DNA of 24,434 nt from JAAZGD01 sp034003765 (GTDB taxonomy: Bacteria > Bacillota > Clostridia > Peptostreptococcales > Anaerovoracaceae), in assembly GCA_034003765.1 (NCBI GenBank), contig JAVEXZ010000022.1, positions 1 to 24,434 of the forward strand. Direction: 5' to 3'. The notes below the pieces were generated by a model, which did not search any database, was not told the origin of the DNA, and saw only the letters and a list, made by a program, of their open reading frames with translations. A program made the position numbers and the translations under genes. This document shows, one piece after another, positions 15,545 through 22,695 of this stretch. Position 1 is the first letter of the stretch. Each line of letters begins with the position of its first letter.

Positions 15545-16015
15545 ATGCCACTTCATATTGTACTTGTTGAACCACAGATACCCCCCAATACTGGAAATAT
15601 CGCCAGGTCATGCGCTGCCACTGACACCAAACTTCATCTGGTAGGCCCTTTGGGTTTTTCCATATCAGAAAAAGCAGTAAAACGTGCGGGACTTGATTAT
15701 TGGAAGTTCGTGGACCTGGAGTATCATGAAAGCCTTAATGATTTTTTAAAGCTATACGAAGGTAGTAAGCTCTACCTAGCTACTACAAAGGGTAAACGAC
15801 TTTATACAGAAATTGCCTATAAAGATGGAGATATGATTGTTTTTGGAAAGGAAACCGCCGGTCTACCCAAGGAATTTATAGAGGCACATTCTGAAGAAAC
15901 TATTAGGATACCAATGAGTGTCAATACCAGGTCCCGATCATATAATTTATCCAATTCAGCAAATATAGTTATGTTTGAGGCCCTTAGGCAAATGGGCTTT
16001 CCCTGCCTTCGTTAG
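15545..16015 (+). CDS. trmL: tRNA (cytidine(34)-2'-O)-methyltransferase, SPOUT family
   Basis: TrmL methylates the ribose of the wobble base in certain leucine tRNAs, using S-adenosylmethionine. The protein of 156 residues is the family's normal length and consists only of the knotted SPOUT domain. Motifs are PQIPPNTGNIAR (10-21), FGKETAGLP (100-108) and the knot segment RSYNLSNSANIVMFEALRQ (131-149). I chose the ATG at 15545 because the family begins at this MPLHIVLVEP; the open frame runs 31 codons further upstream but that extension has no family support. The ribosome binding site is weak (GAAAAGAG, purine-rich). Substrate specificity is by family only. It is divergent from hom. Confidence 0.92.
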   Translation: MPLHIVLVEPQIPPNTGNIARSCAATDTKLHLVGPLGFSISEKAVKRAGLDYWKFVDLEYHESLNDFLKLYEGSKLYLATTKGKRLYTEIAYKDGDMIVFGKETAGLPKEFIEAHSEETIRIPMSVNTRSRSYNLSNSANIVMFEALRQMGFPCLR

Positions 16016-16020
16016 GAGGT

Positions 16021-16134
16021 AAAAAACAAGGAAAAACATGGGCAAAACATAAGGGGAAACATGAGTAAAGTATGGCCGAGATTTAAGGCAAAGCATGGGC
16101 AAAATATAAGGCAAAACATGGATAAACCATGGTA
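16021..16134 (+). repeat. degenerate short tandem repeat array, ~11.5-bp period
   Basis: About nine to ten units resembling AAAACATGGGC or AAAACATAAGGG follow one another between trmL and rpoN. Clear unit starts are 16033, 16044, 16056, 16067, 16078, 16090, 16101, 16113 and 16124, alternating 11 and 12 bases, so pairs give a 23-base period. Short A-tracts recur about once per helical turn, which could bend the DNA. There is no conserved spacer, so it is not a CRISPR array. Function is unknown. Confidence 0.75.
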
Positions 16135-16199
16135 GAAAACACTTGGGGGCCACGGAAAAGTATCTACCAATTACAAGGAGAATATGGTATAGTAATTGC

Positions 16200-17591
16200 A
16201 TGAAGATAGGATATGAACAAACAATTGAACAAAGCCAAAAACTGGTAATGACCCCGGATTTAATCCAGGCCATTCGCATCCTTCAGTACAACACTCACGA
16301 GCTTGAAGAGTATGTCCAAGAAGAGCTTTTAACAAACCCAGTAATGGAACTGATAGCAGACCGAATGACGAGTTATAGGGAACCAGGATCTTTTGTAGGG
16401 ACTTCTTTCAATTCGGATACTGATGATAACTCTGACTTTCCCATGGAAAAATACGCGGCTGCCCAGGGAGAGACTTTGGTTGAACATCTCCTCTTTCAAC
16501 TTGAGACTTCGGATATACATCCAAATTGCAAGGAAAGAGGCCGATATATTATCCAGTCTCTAGATGACAACGGGTATCTATCTATGACTACAGAGGAAAT
16601 TGCCAAAAATCTTGGAGTTGAGAAGGACAGGGTTGAGAAGACCATCGAGGTTATTCAAGGATTCGATCCCGTAGGGGTATGTGCTAGGGACTTAGGAGAA
16701 TGTCTTCTCATACAGCTAGATACTCTTCTTTGCGAACTCAGCGAAAATTGTGAGAACAAAAGAGTATTAGAGGACTACCATTGGACCGAAGAGGTTGTAA
16801 AGTACCACTTGGAAGATTTGGCTAATAATAGGATACCTCAAATTGCAAAACATTTGGGGATAACTATTGAAAAAGTCCAGGAAATCGGAGACATTATAAG
16901 AACATTAGAGCCAAAACCAGGTAGACAATTTGCAGGGGATCAGGAGCAGAGGTATATTGTTCCTGATATTTTGGTTGAGAAAATAGACGGTAAATATGTA
17001 GTTACTGTTAGCGAATACAGTGCACCAAAATTGATGATTGGTTCATACTATGGCAAATTATTGCAAGAAGCAGAAAAGGACCCAGAACTGGCAAAGTATC
17101 TAAACAAAAAATTAAATTCAGCGGTTTGGTTGATACGAAGTATTGAACAAAGAAAGCAAACAATTTTCAATGTAGCCAGTGCCATTGTAAAGTATCAAGA
17201 GGAGTTCTTTGAAGAAGGAGCAAAAGGCCTTAAAATTCTGACATTAAAACAAATCGCCGAAGAAGTAGAAGTTCACGAATCTACAGTTAGCAGGTCTATT
17301 AACGGTAAGTATATGGAGACTCCAAGAGGAGTTTTTGAACTAAAGTATTTCTTTAAAAGTGGGGTTGCGAAAAATGATTGTGGCCCTGGTAGGGATGACA
17401 ACATCTCCTCCATGGGGGTTAAATCTTTTATAAAAGAATTAATAGAGAGTGAAGACCCAAAGTCACCTCATAGCGATCAGGCCATGGTTTGCTCTTTAAA
17501 AGAAAAGGGTATAGATATTTCCAGAAGAACAGTAGCAAAATACCGGGATGAGATGGGCATTTTGTCAAGCTCAAGAAGACGAAGGTATTAA
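16200..17591 (+). CDS. rpoN: RNA polymerase sigma-54 factor
   Basis: Sigma-54 directs RNA polymerase to -24/-12 promoters and needs AAA+ activators. The 463-residue protein has the N-terminal activator region (EQSQKLVMTPDLIQAIRILQ), a central core-binding domain, a helix-turn-helix (LTLKQIAEEVEVHESTVSRSI) and the C-terminal RpoN box SRRTVAKYRD (441-450) followed by an arginine-rich tail. I place the start at the ATG at 16200, where the family begins. No ribosome binding site stands at normal distance; AAGGAG at 16175-16180 instead precedes a two-codon ATG GTA TAG at 16184-16192, so reinitiation is possible. The gene lies directly before gap, where cggR often sits in Firmicutes. No activator gene or -24/-12 site was recognised in this window. 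Confidence 0.93.
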   Translation: MKIGYEQTIEQSQKLVMTPDLIQAIRILQYNTHELEEYVQEELLTNPVMELIADRMTSYREPGSFVGTSFNSDTDDNSDFPMEKYAAAQGETLVEHLLFQLETSDIHPNCKERGRYIIQSLDDNGYLSMTTEEIAKNLGVEKDRVEKTIEVIQGFDPVGVCARDLGECLLIQLDTLLCELSENCENKRVLEDYHWTEEVVKYHLEDLANNRIPQIAKHLGITIEKVQEIGDIIRTLEPKPGRQFAGDQEQRYIVPDILVEKIDGKYVVTVSEYSAPKLMIGSYYGKLLQEAEKDPELAKYLNKKLNSAVWLIRSIEQRKQTIFNVASAIVKYQEEFFEEGAKGLKILTLKQIAEEVEVHESTVSRSINGKYMETPRGVFELKYFFKSGVAKNDCGPGRDDNISSMGVKSFIKELIESEDPKSPHSDQAMVCSLKEKGIDISRRTVAKYRDEMGILSSSRRRRY

Positions 17592-17665
17592 ATAGCCTAG
17601 CTATTAATATATATCAAGACTAGATAATTTAATTTTTTGCGGCAGTTTAGTATAGGAGGATTAAT

Positions 17666-18679
17666 ATGAAGACTAAAGTTGGGATTAATGGATTCGGAAG
17701 AATTGGAAGAAACGCATTGAAAGTTGCAGTGGCAAAAAGTGATTGTAATTTTGAAGTGGTGGCCATTAATGACTTAACCACACCAGAAACCTTGGCACAC
17801 CTTTTAAAGTATGACAGCTGTTTTGGTAAGTTTGAAGGAACCGTTGAACACACTGACAGCTCAATTATAGTTAACGGAAAAACCATAAAAATATTCGCAA
17901 TAAAAAACCCAGAAGAAATTCCTTGGGGACCTGAAGGGGTTGAAGTTGTACTGGAGTCTACAGGCTTGTTCACAAAAAAAGAAGACGCATCAAAGCACCT
18001 TAGAGATGGGGTAAAAAAGGTTGTAATTTCGGCTCCTGCTAAAGAAGAGGATATTACAATTGTTTTGGGAGTTAACGAAGAAAAATATGACCCCAAGGAA
18101 GACCATATTATTTCAAATGCATCCTGCACAACTAATTGCCTAGCACCTGTGGCAAAAGTAATTGATGAAAACTTCGGTATTAGAAGAGGATTAATGACTA
18201 CCATCCATTCCTACACCAACGACCAAAAAATATTAGACCTACCACATAGTGACTTAAGAAGAGCAAGAGCAGCTGGAGTTTCTTTGATTCCCACAACTAC
18301 TGGGGCAGCTAAAGCTGTAAGTTTGGTGCTACCTCAACTTAAGGGGAAATTAAACGGAATGGCTATTAGAGTCCCAACCCCAGCAGTATCCCTAGTTGAT
18401 ATAGTCCTGGAATTGGAAAAGCCAACAACAGCAGAGGCTATTAACGGAGCATTAAAACTGGCTTCCGAAACTAAGCTCAAGGGAATAATGGAATACACAG
18501 AAGAACCTCTTGTTTCAGTTGACTTTAAAGGAAACCCCGCATCCTCAATAGTTGATGCCTTATCCACCATGGTTTTGGAGGATAATATGGTTAAGGTCCT
18601 GGCTTGGTACGACAACGAGTGGGGATATTCTTCAAGGACGGTAGACCTTATAGACTATATAATCGGTAAAGGTCTGTAA
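17666..18679 (+). CDS. gap: glyceraldehyde-3-phosphate dehydrogenase, glycolytic type
   Basis: The enzyme converts glyceraldehyde-3-phosphate, phosphate and NAD+ to 1,3-bisphosphoglycerate. The 337-residue protein has the Rossmann motif INGFGRIGRN (7-16), an acidic D36 in the NAD site, catalytic C154 (SNASCTTNCLAP) and H181. LPH at 192-194 in ILDLPHSDLRRAR is the pattern seen in NAD-specific glycolytic GapA rather than NADP-dependent GapB. GGAGG lies six bases before the ATG. It is the first gene of the glycolytic cluster, 74 bases after rpoN. No clear promoter or strong terminator stands in that gap, so transcription may come partly from rpoN. Confidence 0.96.
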   Translation: MKTKVGINGFGRIGRNALKVAVAKSDCNFEVVAINDLTTPETLAHLLKYDSCFGKFEGTVEHTDSSIIVNGKTIKIFAIKNPEEIPWGPEGVEVVLESTGLFTKKEDASKHLRDGVKKVVISAPAKEEDITIVLGVNEEKYDPKEDHIISNASCTTNCLAPVAKVIDENFGIRRGLMTTIHSYTNDQKILDLPHSDLRRARAAGVSLIPTTTGAAKAVSLVLPQLKGKLNGMAIRVPTPAVSLVDIVLELEKPTTAEAINGALKLASETKLKGIMEYTEEPLVSVDFKGNPASSIVDALSTMVLEDNMVKVLAWYDNEWGYSSRTVDLIDYIIGKGL

Positions 18680-18717
18680 ATAATTAGGCTAGTAAAAAAG
18701 AAGGCGAGGTCGTATAG

Positions 18718-19908
18718 ATGAAAATGACGGTGAAGGATATAGATGTATCAGGGAAAAGGGTCTTAGTTCGTTGTGACTTTAATGTGCCCATGAATAATGG
18801 TGCCATTACAGATGATGGACGAATAGCCGCAGTTTTACCAACCATAGATTATTTAATTGATCAAGGGGCAAAAGTGGTTTTAATATCTCATTTGGGAAGA
18901 CCAGATGGAGAGCCTAACTTAAAGTACACCCTAGAGCCCGTGGCTAAAAGGCTATCGGAATTCCTTGGAAAAGAAGTTGCCTTTGAGAGTTCCCCTAAGG
19001 TTGTGGATGATAAAGTTATCTATCACATTTCTCAAATGCATGACAGAGATATCTCTTTGCTGGAAAACCTAAGATTTAGAAAAGAAGAAGAAGAAAATGA
19101 CCCCGTTTTTGCAAAAGAGTTGGCATCTTTGGCTGACTTTTTTGTAAATGATGCTTTTGGAACTGCCCATAGGGCACATGCATCAACGGTTGGAATAGCA
19201 AAATACATACCTGCAGTTTCTGGTTTTCTAATGGAAAAAGAAGAAGAATTTCTGGTAGATGCCGTTGAACACCCCAAGAGACCCTTCTTGGCTATTATGG
19301 GCGGGGCTAAGGTAAAAGATAAAATAAAAGTAATCGAGAACCTTTTAGATAAGGTGGATACCTTAATAATCGGTGGAGGAATGGCCTTCCCATTTTTGAA
19401 GGCCATGGGTTTTGAGGTGGGTCTTTCTCTCTTAGAAGAAGAGGGAATTGAGATTGCAAATGAGCTATTGGAGAAATCTAAAGCCAAGAAAGTAGAAATC
19501 TTCCTTCCCTTGGATGTGGTTTGCGCAACTGAGTTTTCAAATGATGCAGATCATGATATCTATGATAGAGACTCTATTCCCAAAGACCGAATGGGACTGG
19601 ACATTGGGCCTAAGTCAATAGAAGCATTTAAGTTGGAAATAGCAAAAGCCAAGACAATATTTTGGAATGGCCCCATGGGAGTCTTCGAAATGCCTAATTA
19701 TGCAATGGGTACCTTGCAAGTTGCTAGAGGAATGGCAGCTTCCAAAGAAGTAACTATTATTGGGGGTGGCGACTCAGCTGCAGCAGTTGAACAGTTTGGT
19801 CTTACAGAAAAGATAACTCACATCTCTACTGGTGGTGGAGCTTCATTAGAGCTTTTGGAGGGCAAAGAACTCCCTGGGATTTCTGTCTTATTGGACAAGG
19901 AGCTGTAA
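18718..19908 (+). CDS. pgk: phosphoglycerate kinase
   Basis: The enzyme makes ATP and 3-phosphoglycerate from 1,3-bisphosphoglycerate. The 396-residue, two-domain protein has all expected motifs: RCDFNVPM, SHLGRPDG, LENLRFRKEEE, NDAFGTAHRAHAST, GGAKVKDKI, WNGPMGVFE and GGGDSAAAVEQF. GAGGT lies seven bases before the chosen ATG; a second in-frame ATG lies two codons on. It sits 38 bases after gap in the same operon. Confidence 0.97.
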   Translation: MKMTVKDIDVSGKRVLVRCDFNVPMNNGAITDDGRIAAVLPTIDYLIDQGAKVVLISHLGRPDGEPNLKYTLEPVAKRLSEFLGKEVAFESSPKVVDDKVIYHISQMHDRDISLLENLRFRKEEEENDPVFAKELASLADFFVNDAFGTAHRAHASTVGIAKYIPAVSGFLMEKEEEFLVDAVEHPKRPFLAIMGGAKVKDKIKVIENLLDKVDTLIIGGGMAFPFLKAMGFEVGLSLLEEEGIEIANELLEKSKAKKVEIFLPLDVVCATEFSNDADHDIYDRDSIPKDRMGLDIGPKSIEAFKLEIAKAKTIFWNGPMGVFEMPNYAMGTLQVARGMAASKEVTIIGGGDSAAAVEQFGLTEKITHISTGGGASLELLEGKELPGISVLLDKEL

Positions 19909-19936
19909 GGATTGTTAGAAAAGAAGTATCAAAAGT

Positions 19937-19962
19937 GAGGGGAGACAAGAATAATTCCCCTC
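19937..19962 (+). other. hairpin in the pgk-tpiA intergenic RNA
   Basis: GAGGGGA (19937-19943) and TCCCCTC (19956-19962) can form a 7-bp stem with a 12-base loop, with no T-run behind it. It is therefore not a normal terminator. It may stabilise or delimit mRNA segments within the 118-base gap. A -10-like TATAAT at 20004-20009 lies downstream but without a good -35. Confidence 0.45.
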
Positions 19963-20026
19963 CAAATATAACCCTAAAGAGATATAGGGGATTAGCGGAA
20001 CAATATAATATAAACAGGAGATTGAT

Positions 20027-20773
20027 ATGAGAATGCCCTTTATAGCTGGAAATTGGAAAATGTTTAAAACAAGAGAACAAGCACTGGCCTTTGCTGAGGA
20101 ATTTAAAAGAATTTATACTCCCACGGATATTAAAGTGGCTGTATTTGCTCCCTACACCCAGCTAGGAGACTTGGTTGAAGCTTTTAAAGGAAGCCCTATT
20201 TATGTTGGTGCACAAAACATGCATTTTGAAAATGAAGGTGCGTACACTGGAGAAATCTCTCCCCTAATGCTAAAAGAGTTGGGTGTAAGCCACTGTATCC
20301 TAGGGCATAGCGAAAGACGACAATACTTTAATGAAGACGATGAAAGCTGCAACAAGAAGTTGCAAGCAGCTTTTAACCATGATATCTTACCGGTTTTCTG
20401 TGTTGGTGAAAATTTAGACCAAAGACAAGCAAACAAAGCTTTTTCTGTTGTTGAAAGCCAACTAAATGGAGGCCTTAAAGCCATAAAAAAAGAGGATATA
20501 GCTAGGCTTACTATTGCCTACGAACCCGTCTGGGCTATCGGAACAGGCAAGACAGCCACACCAGAAGAGGCCAACGAAATGTGTGGATTTATAAGAGAAA
20601 AACTAATAAATCTATATGGAGACGAAATAGCGGACAAGGTTGTAATTCAATACGGGGGAAGCGTAAAGCCAAGCAATGCTACAGAAATAATGAATATGGA
20701 AGAGATTGACGGAGCCTTAGTAGGTGGGGCCAGCCTAGACCCTAAGAGCTTTATGGAAATCATTGACTTTTAA
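20027..20773 (+). CDS. tpiA: triose-phosphate isomerase
   Basis: The enzyme interconverts dihydroxyacetone phosphate and glyceraldehyde-3-phosphate. The 248-residue TIM barrel has K11 (AGNWKMF), catalytic H94 (GHSERRQ), catalytic E166 (AYEPVWAIG), the flexible loop AIGTGKTATP and the phosphate-binding QYGGSVKPSN and VGGASLD. AGGAG lies six bases upstream of the ATG. In many Firmicutes gpmI comes next, but here 225 non-coding bases separate it from eno. Confidence 0.97.
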   Translation: MRMPFIAGNWKMFKTREQALAFAEEFKRIYTPTDIKVAVFAPYTQLGDLVEAFKGSPIYVGAQNMHFENEGAYTGEISPLMLKELGVSHCILGHSERRQYFNEDDESCNKKLQAAFNHDILPVFCVGENLDQRQANKAFSVVESQLNGGLKAIKKEDIARLTIAYEPVWAIGTGKTATPEEANEMCGFIREKLINLYGDEIADKVVIQYGGSVKPSNATEIMNMEEIDGALVGGASLDPKSFMEIIDF

Positions 20774-20866
20774 GAACAATGAGAAAAGCAAATAAAGATA
20801 GGGACACGATTATATTAAAATGTTCCACGCAAAATATGGATAGAATTTTTTTGTAAATTTTTAATC

Positions 20867-20872
20867 TATAAT
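20867..20872 (+). promoter_or_regulatory. possible -10 box for eno in the tpiA-eno gap
   Basis: TATAAT followed by G lies about 125 bases before eno in an AT-rich gap of 225 bases that holds no gene. No good -35 is found. Nearby, TGGC AAAT GCCA forms a small inverted repeat (20892-20908 area) that could be an operator or mRNA hairpin. An own promoter for eno and secG is plausible. Confidence 0.35.
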
Positions 20873-20998
20873 GTGGGTAATAATGTTTCCTGGCAAATGC
20901 CAACATGAAATACTGGACCAGAATAAATTAGGCAGAGGATCTTAGTAATTTAAAAATAATTTAAACCAATAGTTGTTTTATTAGAAGGGAGCAGTGAA

Positions 20999-22294
20999 AT
21001 GTCCTTTATTGAAGAAGTAATAGGTCGAGAAGTCTTGGATTCAAGGGGTAACCCAACCATTGAGGTAGACGTAATTCTTGAAGATGGTACCATGGGAAGT
21101 GCCATGGTTCCATCTGGGGCATCAACAGGAGTTCATGAAGCTGTAGAGCTAAGAGACGGAGATTCAAAAAGATACTTGGGACGAGGAGTTTTGAAAGCGG
21201 TTTCAAATGTCAATGACATTATCGCAGAGGAAATAATCGGCTACAACGTGCTAGACCAAGTGGGCCTAGACAAATTGCTTATAGACCTAGATGGGACCCC
21301 CAACAAGGGTAAGCTTGGGGCCAATGCAATTTTAGCGGTTTCCCTTGCGGCAGCAGCAGCTGCTGCAGACTACTGTGGCCTTCCCTTATTTCAATATTTA
21401 GGTGGGGTGAACGCCAAACTTCTTCCTACTCCTATGATGAACATTCTTAATGGCGGATCTCATGCAGACAGTAACGTAGACTTTCAAGAATTCATGATTA
21501 TGCCTGTAGGAGCACCTAGTTTTAGAGAAGGCCTTCGTATGGGCACTGAAATATTTCATGCTCTAAAAGCAGTCCTTAAAGAAAAGGGACTAAATACAGC
21601 TGTTGGAGATGAGGGAGGCTTTGCGCCAAACCTAGAAACCAATGAAGAAGCTCTAAAGGTAATCATGGAGGCAATCGAAGCTGCTGGATATAAGGCTGGA
21701 GAAGATGTAAAAATTGCTATGGACCCTGCTGCATCTGAGTTTTACAATAAAGAATCGGGATTATACGATATGAAGGGAGAAGGAGTAAAGAAAACTTCTT
21801 CCCAAATGATAGATTTTTATGAAAACCTAATGTCAAAGTATCCTATTGTGTCCATTGAGGATGGTTTAGATGAAGATGATTGGGCGGGGTGGAAAGAGAT
21901 GACCCAAAGACTGGGGGACCGCCTACAAATTGTAGGGGATGATCTTTTCGTAACCAACACAGAGAGATTAAAAAAGGGTATTGATATGGGTATTGCCAAT
22001 TCAATATTAATCAAGGTCAATCAAATAGGAACATTAACGGAAACCTTGGATGCAATAGAGATGGCTAAAAAGGCGGGATATACTGCAGTAATTTCCCATA
22101 GAAGTGGAGAAACAGAGGATGTAACCATCGCGGATCTCGTGGTTGCAGTGAATGCAGGTCAGATTAAAACTGGCAGTTTATCAAGAACTGACAGAGTTGC
22201 GAAATATAACCAACTCCTTAGACTGGAAGAACTTCTTGGTGACTCCGGGGAATATGCAGGAAATAAGGCTTTTTATAGCATCAAGAGCTTATAA
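20999..22294 (+). CDS. eno: enolase
   Basis: The enzyme dehydrates 2-phosphoglycerate to phosphoenolpyruvate. The 431-residue protein is of normal length. Motifs are DSRGNPT (14-20), VPSGASTGVHEA, the substrate-loop and metal-site segments NGGSHADSNVDFQEF, GDEGGFAPNL, SIEDGLDEDDW, GDDLFVTN, the catalytic lysine in ILIKVNQIGT, and SHRSGETED. AAGGGAG lies seven bases before the ATG. It follows tpiA after a long gap and precedes secG. Confidence 0.97.
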   Translation: MSFIEEVIGREVLDSRGNPTIEVDVILEDGTMGSAMVPSGASTGVHEAVELRDGDSKRYLGRGVLKAVSNVNDIIAEEIIGYNVLDQVGLDKLLIDLDGTPNKGKLGANAILAVSLAAAAAAADYCGLPLFQYLGGVNAKLLPTPMMNILNGGSHADSNVDFQEFMIMPVGAPSFREGLRMGTEIFHALKAVLKEKGLNTAVGDEGGFAPNLETNEEALKVIMEAIEAAGYKAGEDVKIAMDPAASEFYNKESGLYDMKGEGVKKTSSQMIDFYENLMSKYPIVSIEDGLDEDDWAGWKEMTQRLGDRLQIVGDDLFVTNTERLKKGIDMGIANSILIKVNQIGTLTETLDAIEMAKKAGYTAVISHRSGETEDVTIADLVVAVNAGQIKTGSLSRTDRVAKYNQLLRLEELLGDSGEYAGNKAFYSIKSL

Positions 22295-22359
22295 ATCACT
22301 TGATTTAATGGTATTCACGTGGTATCATAATTGAGTTAATTATCAAAGGAGGGTTTAGA

Positions 22360-22590
22360 ATGAGAATATTTCTAATGTCAATGTTAGCCGTAGCTAGTCT
22401 AGTTCTTATAGGGAGCATTTTGCTTCAATCAGGAAATAGTGCTGGCCTGTCTGGTTCTATCGGCGGCGGTGCAGAACAGCTTTTCGGTAAGAAGAAGAGC
22501 AAAGGATATGAAGTAATATTAGGGAAGGTGTCCACCATAGCAGCGGTATGTTTTATTGGTATATCTCTGGCCTTGGTTGCGATAGAATAA
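22360..22590 (+). CDS. secG: protein translocase subunit SecG
   Basis: This small subunit of the SecYEG channel has 76 residues and two membrane helices (about 3-22 and 53-74). The conserved loop between them contains LLQSGNSAGLSGSIGGGAEQ and FGKKKSKG, which is diagnostic of the family. AAGGAGGG lies six bases before the ATG. It follows eno by 65 bases, as is common in Firmicutes, and a terminator follows it. Confidence 0.96.
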   Translation: MRIFLMSMLAVASLVLIGSILLQSGNSAGLSGSIGGGAEQLFGKKKSKGYEVILGKVSTIAAVCFIGISLALVAIE

Positions 22591-22634
22591 GATGGTGTTA
22601 TCATAATAAATTATTAATAGTTGGCTTTTAACAT

Positions 22635-22659
22635 AAAGAGGTGTCAATGGCGCCTTTTT
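22635..22659 (+). terminator. intrinsic terminator after secG
   Basis: AAAGAGGTGT pairs with GCGCCTTTTT (some G-T pairs) around a CAATG loop and is followed by the T-rich end. It closes the rpoN/glycolysis/secG transcription unit before hppA. Confidence 0.75.
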
Positions 22660-22695
22660 GATGTGTTAGGGCTTATCGAGGGAGGGACTTATTTA

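Noticed and set aside
16021..16134. CRISPR-like repeats
   Set aside because: Units are 11-12 bases, head to tail, without spacers, and no cas genes are present.
16061..16135. 24-codon plus-strand frame within the repeat array, with AAGGGG upstream
   Set aside because: Made almost wholly of the degenerate repeat; no evidence of translation. Kept only as a note in the repeat finding.
16143..16199. N-terminal extension of rpoN
   Set aside because: Sigma-54 proteins begin at the MKIGYEQ-like sequence at 16200; the extension overlaps the repeat-rich leader.
15956..16279. 107-residue minus-strand reading frame across the repeat array
   Set aside because: It overlaps the ends of trmL and rpoN, has no ribosome binding site, and its periodic HVLPYILPM-like pattern merely reflects the DNA repeat.
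17590..17606. Terminator between rpoN and gap (AATAGC-CTA-GCTATT)
   Set aside because: Only a 6-bp AT-rich stem and no T-run behind it; too weak to call.
20774..20998. A decayed gpmI or small gene between tpiA and eno
   Set aside because: No conserved mutase motif or reasonable reading frame could be seen; the sequence is AT-rich and non-coding.
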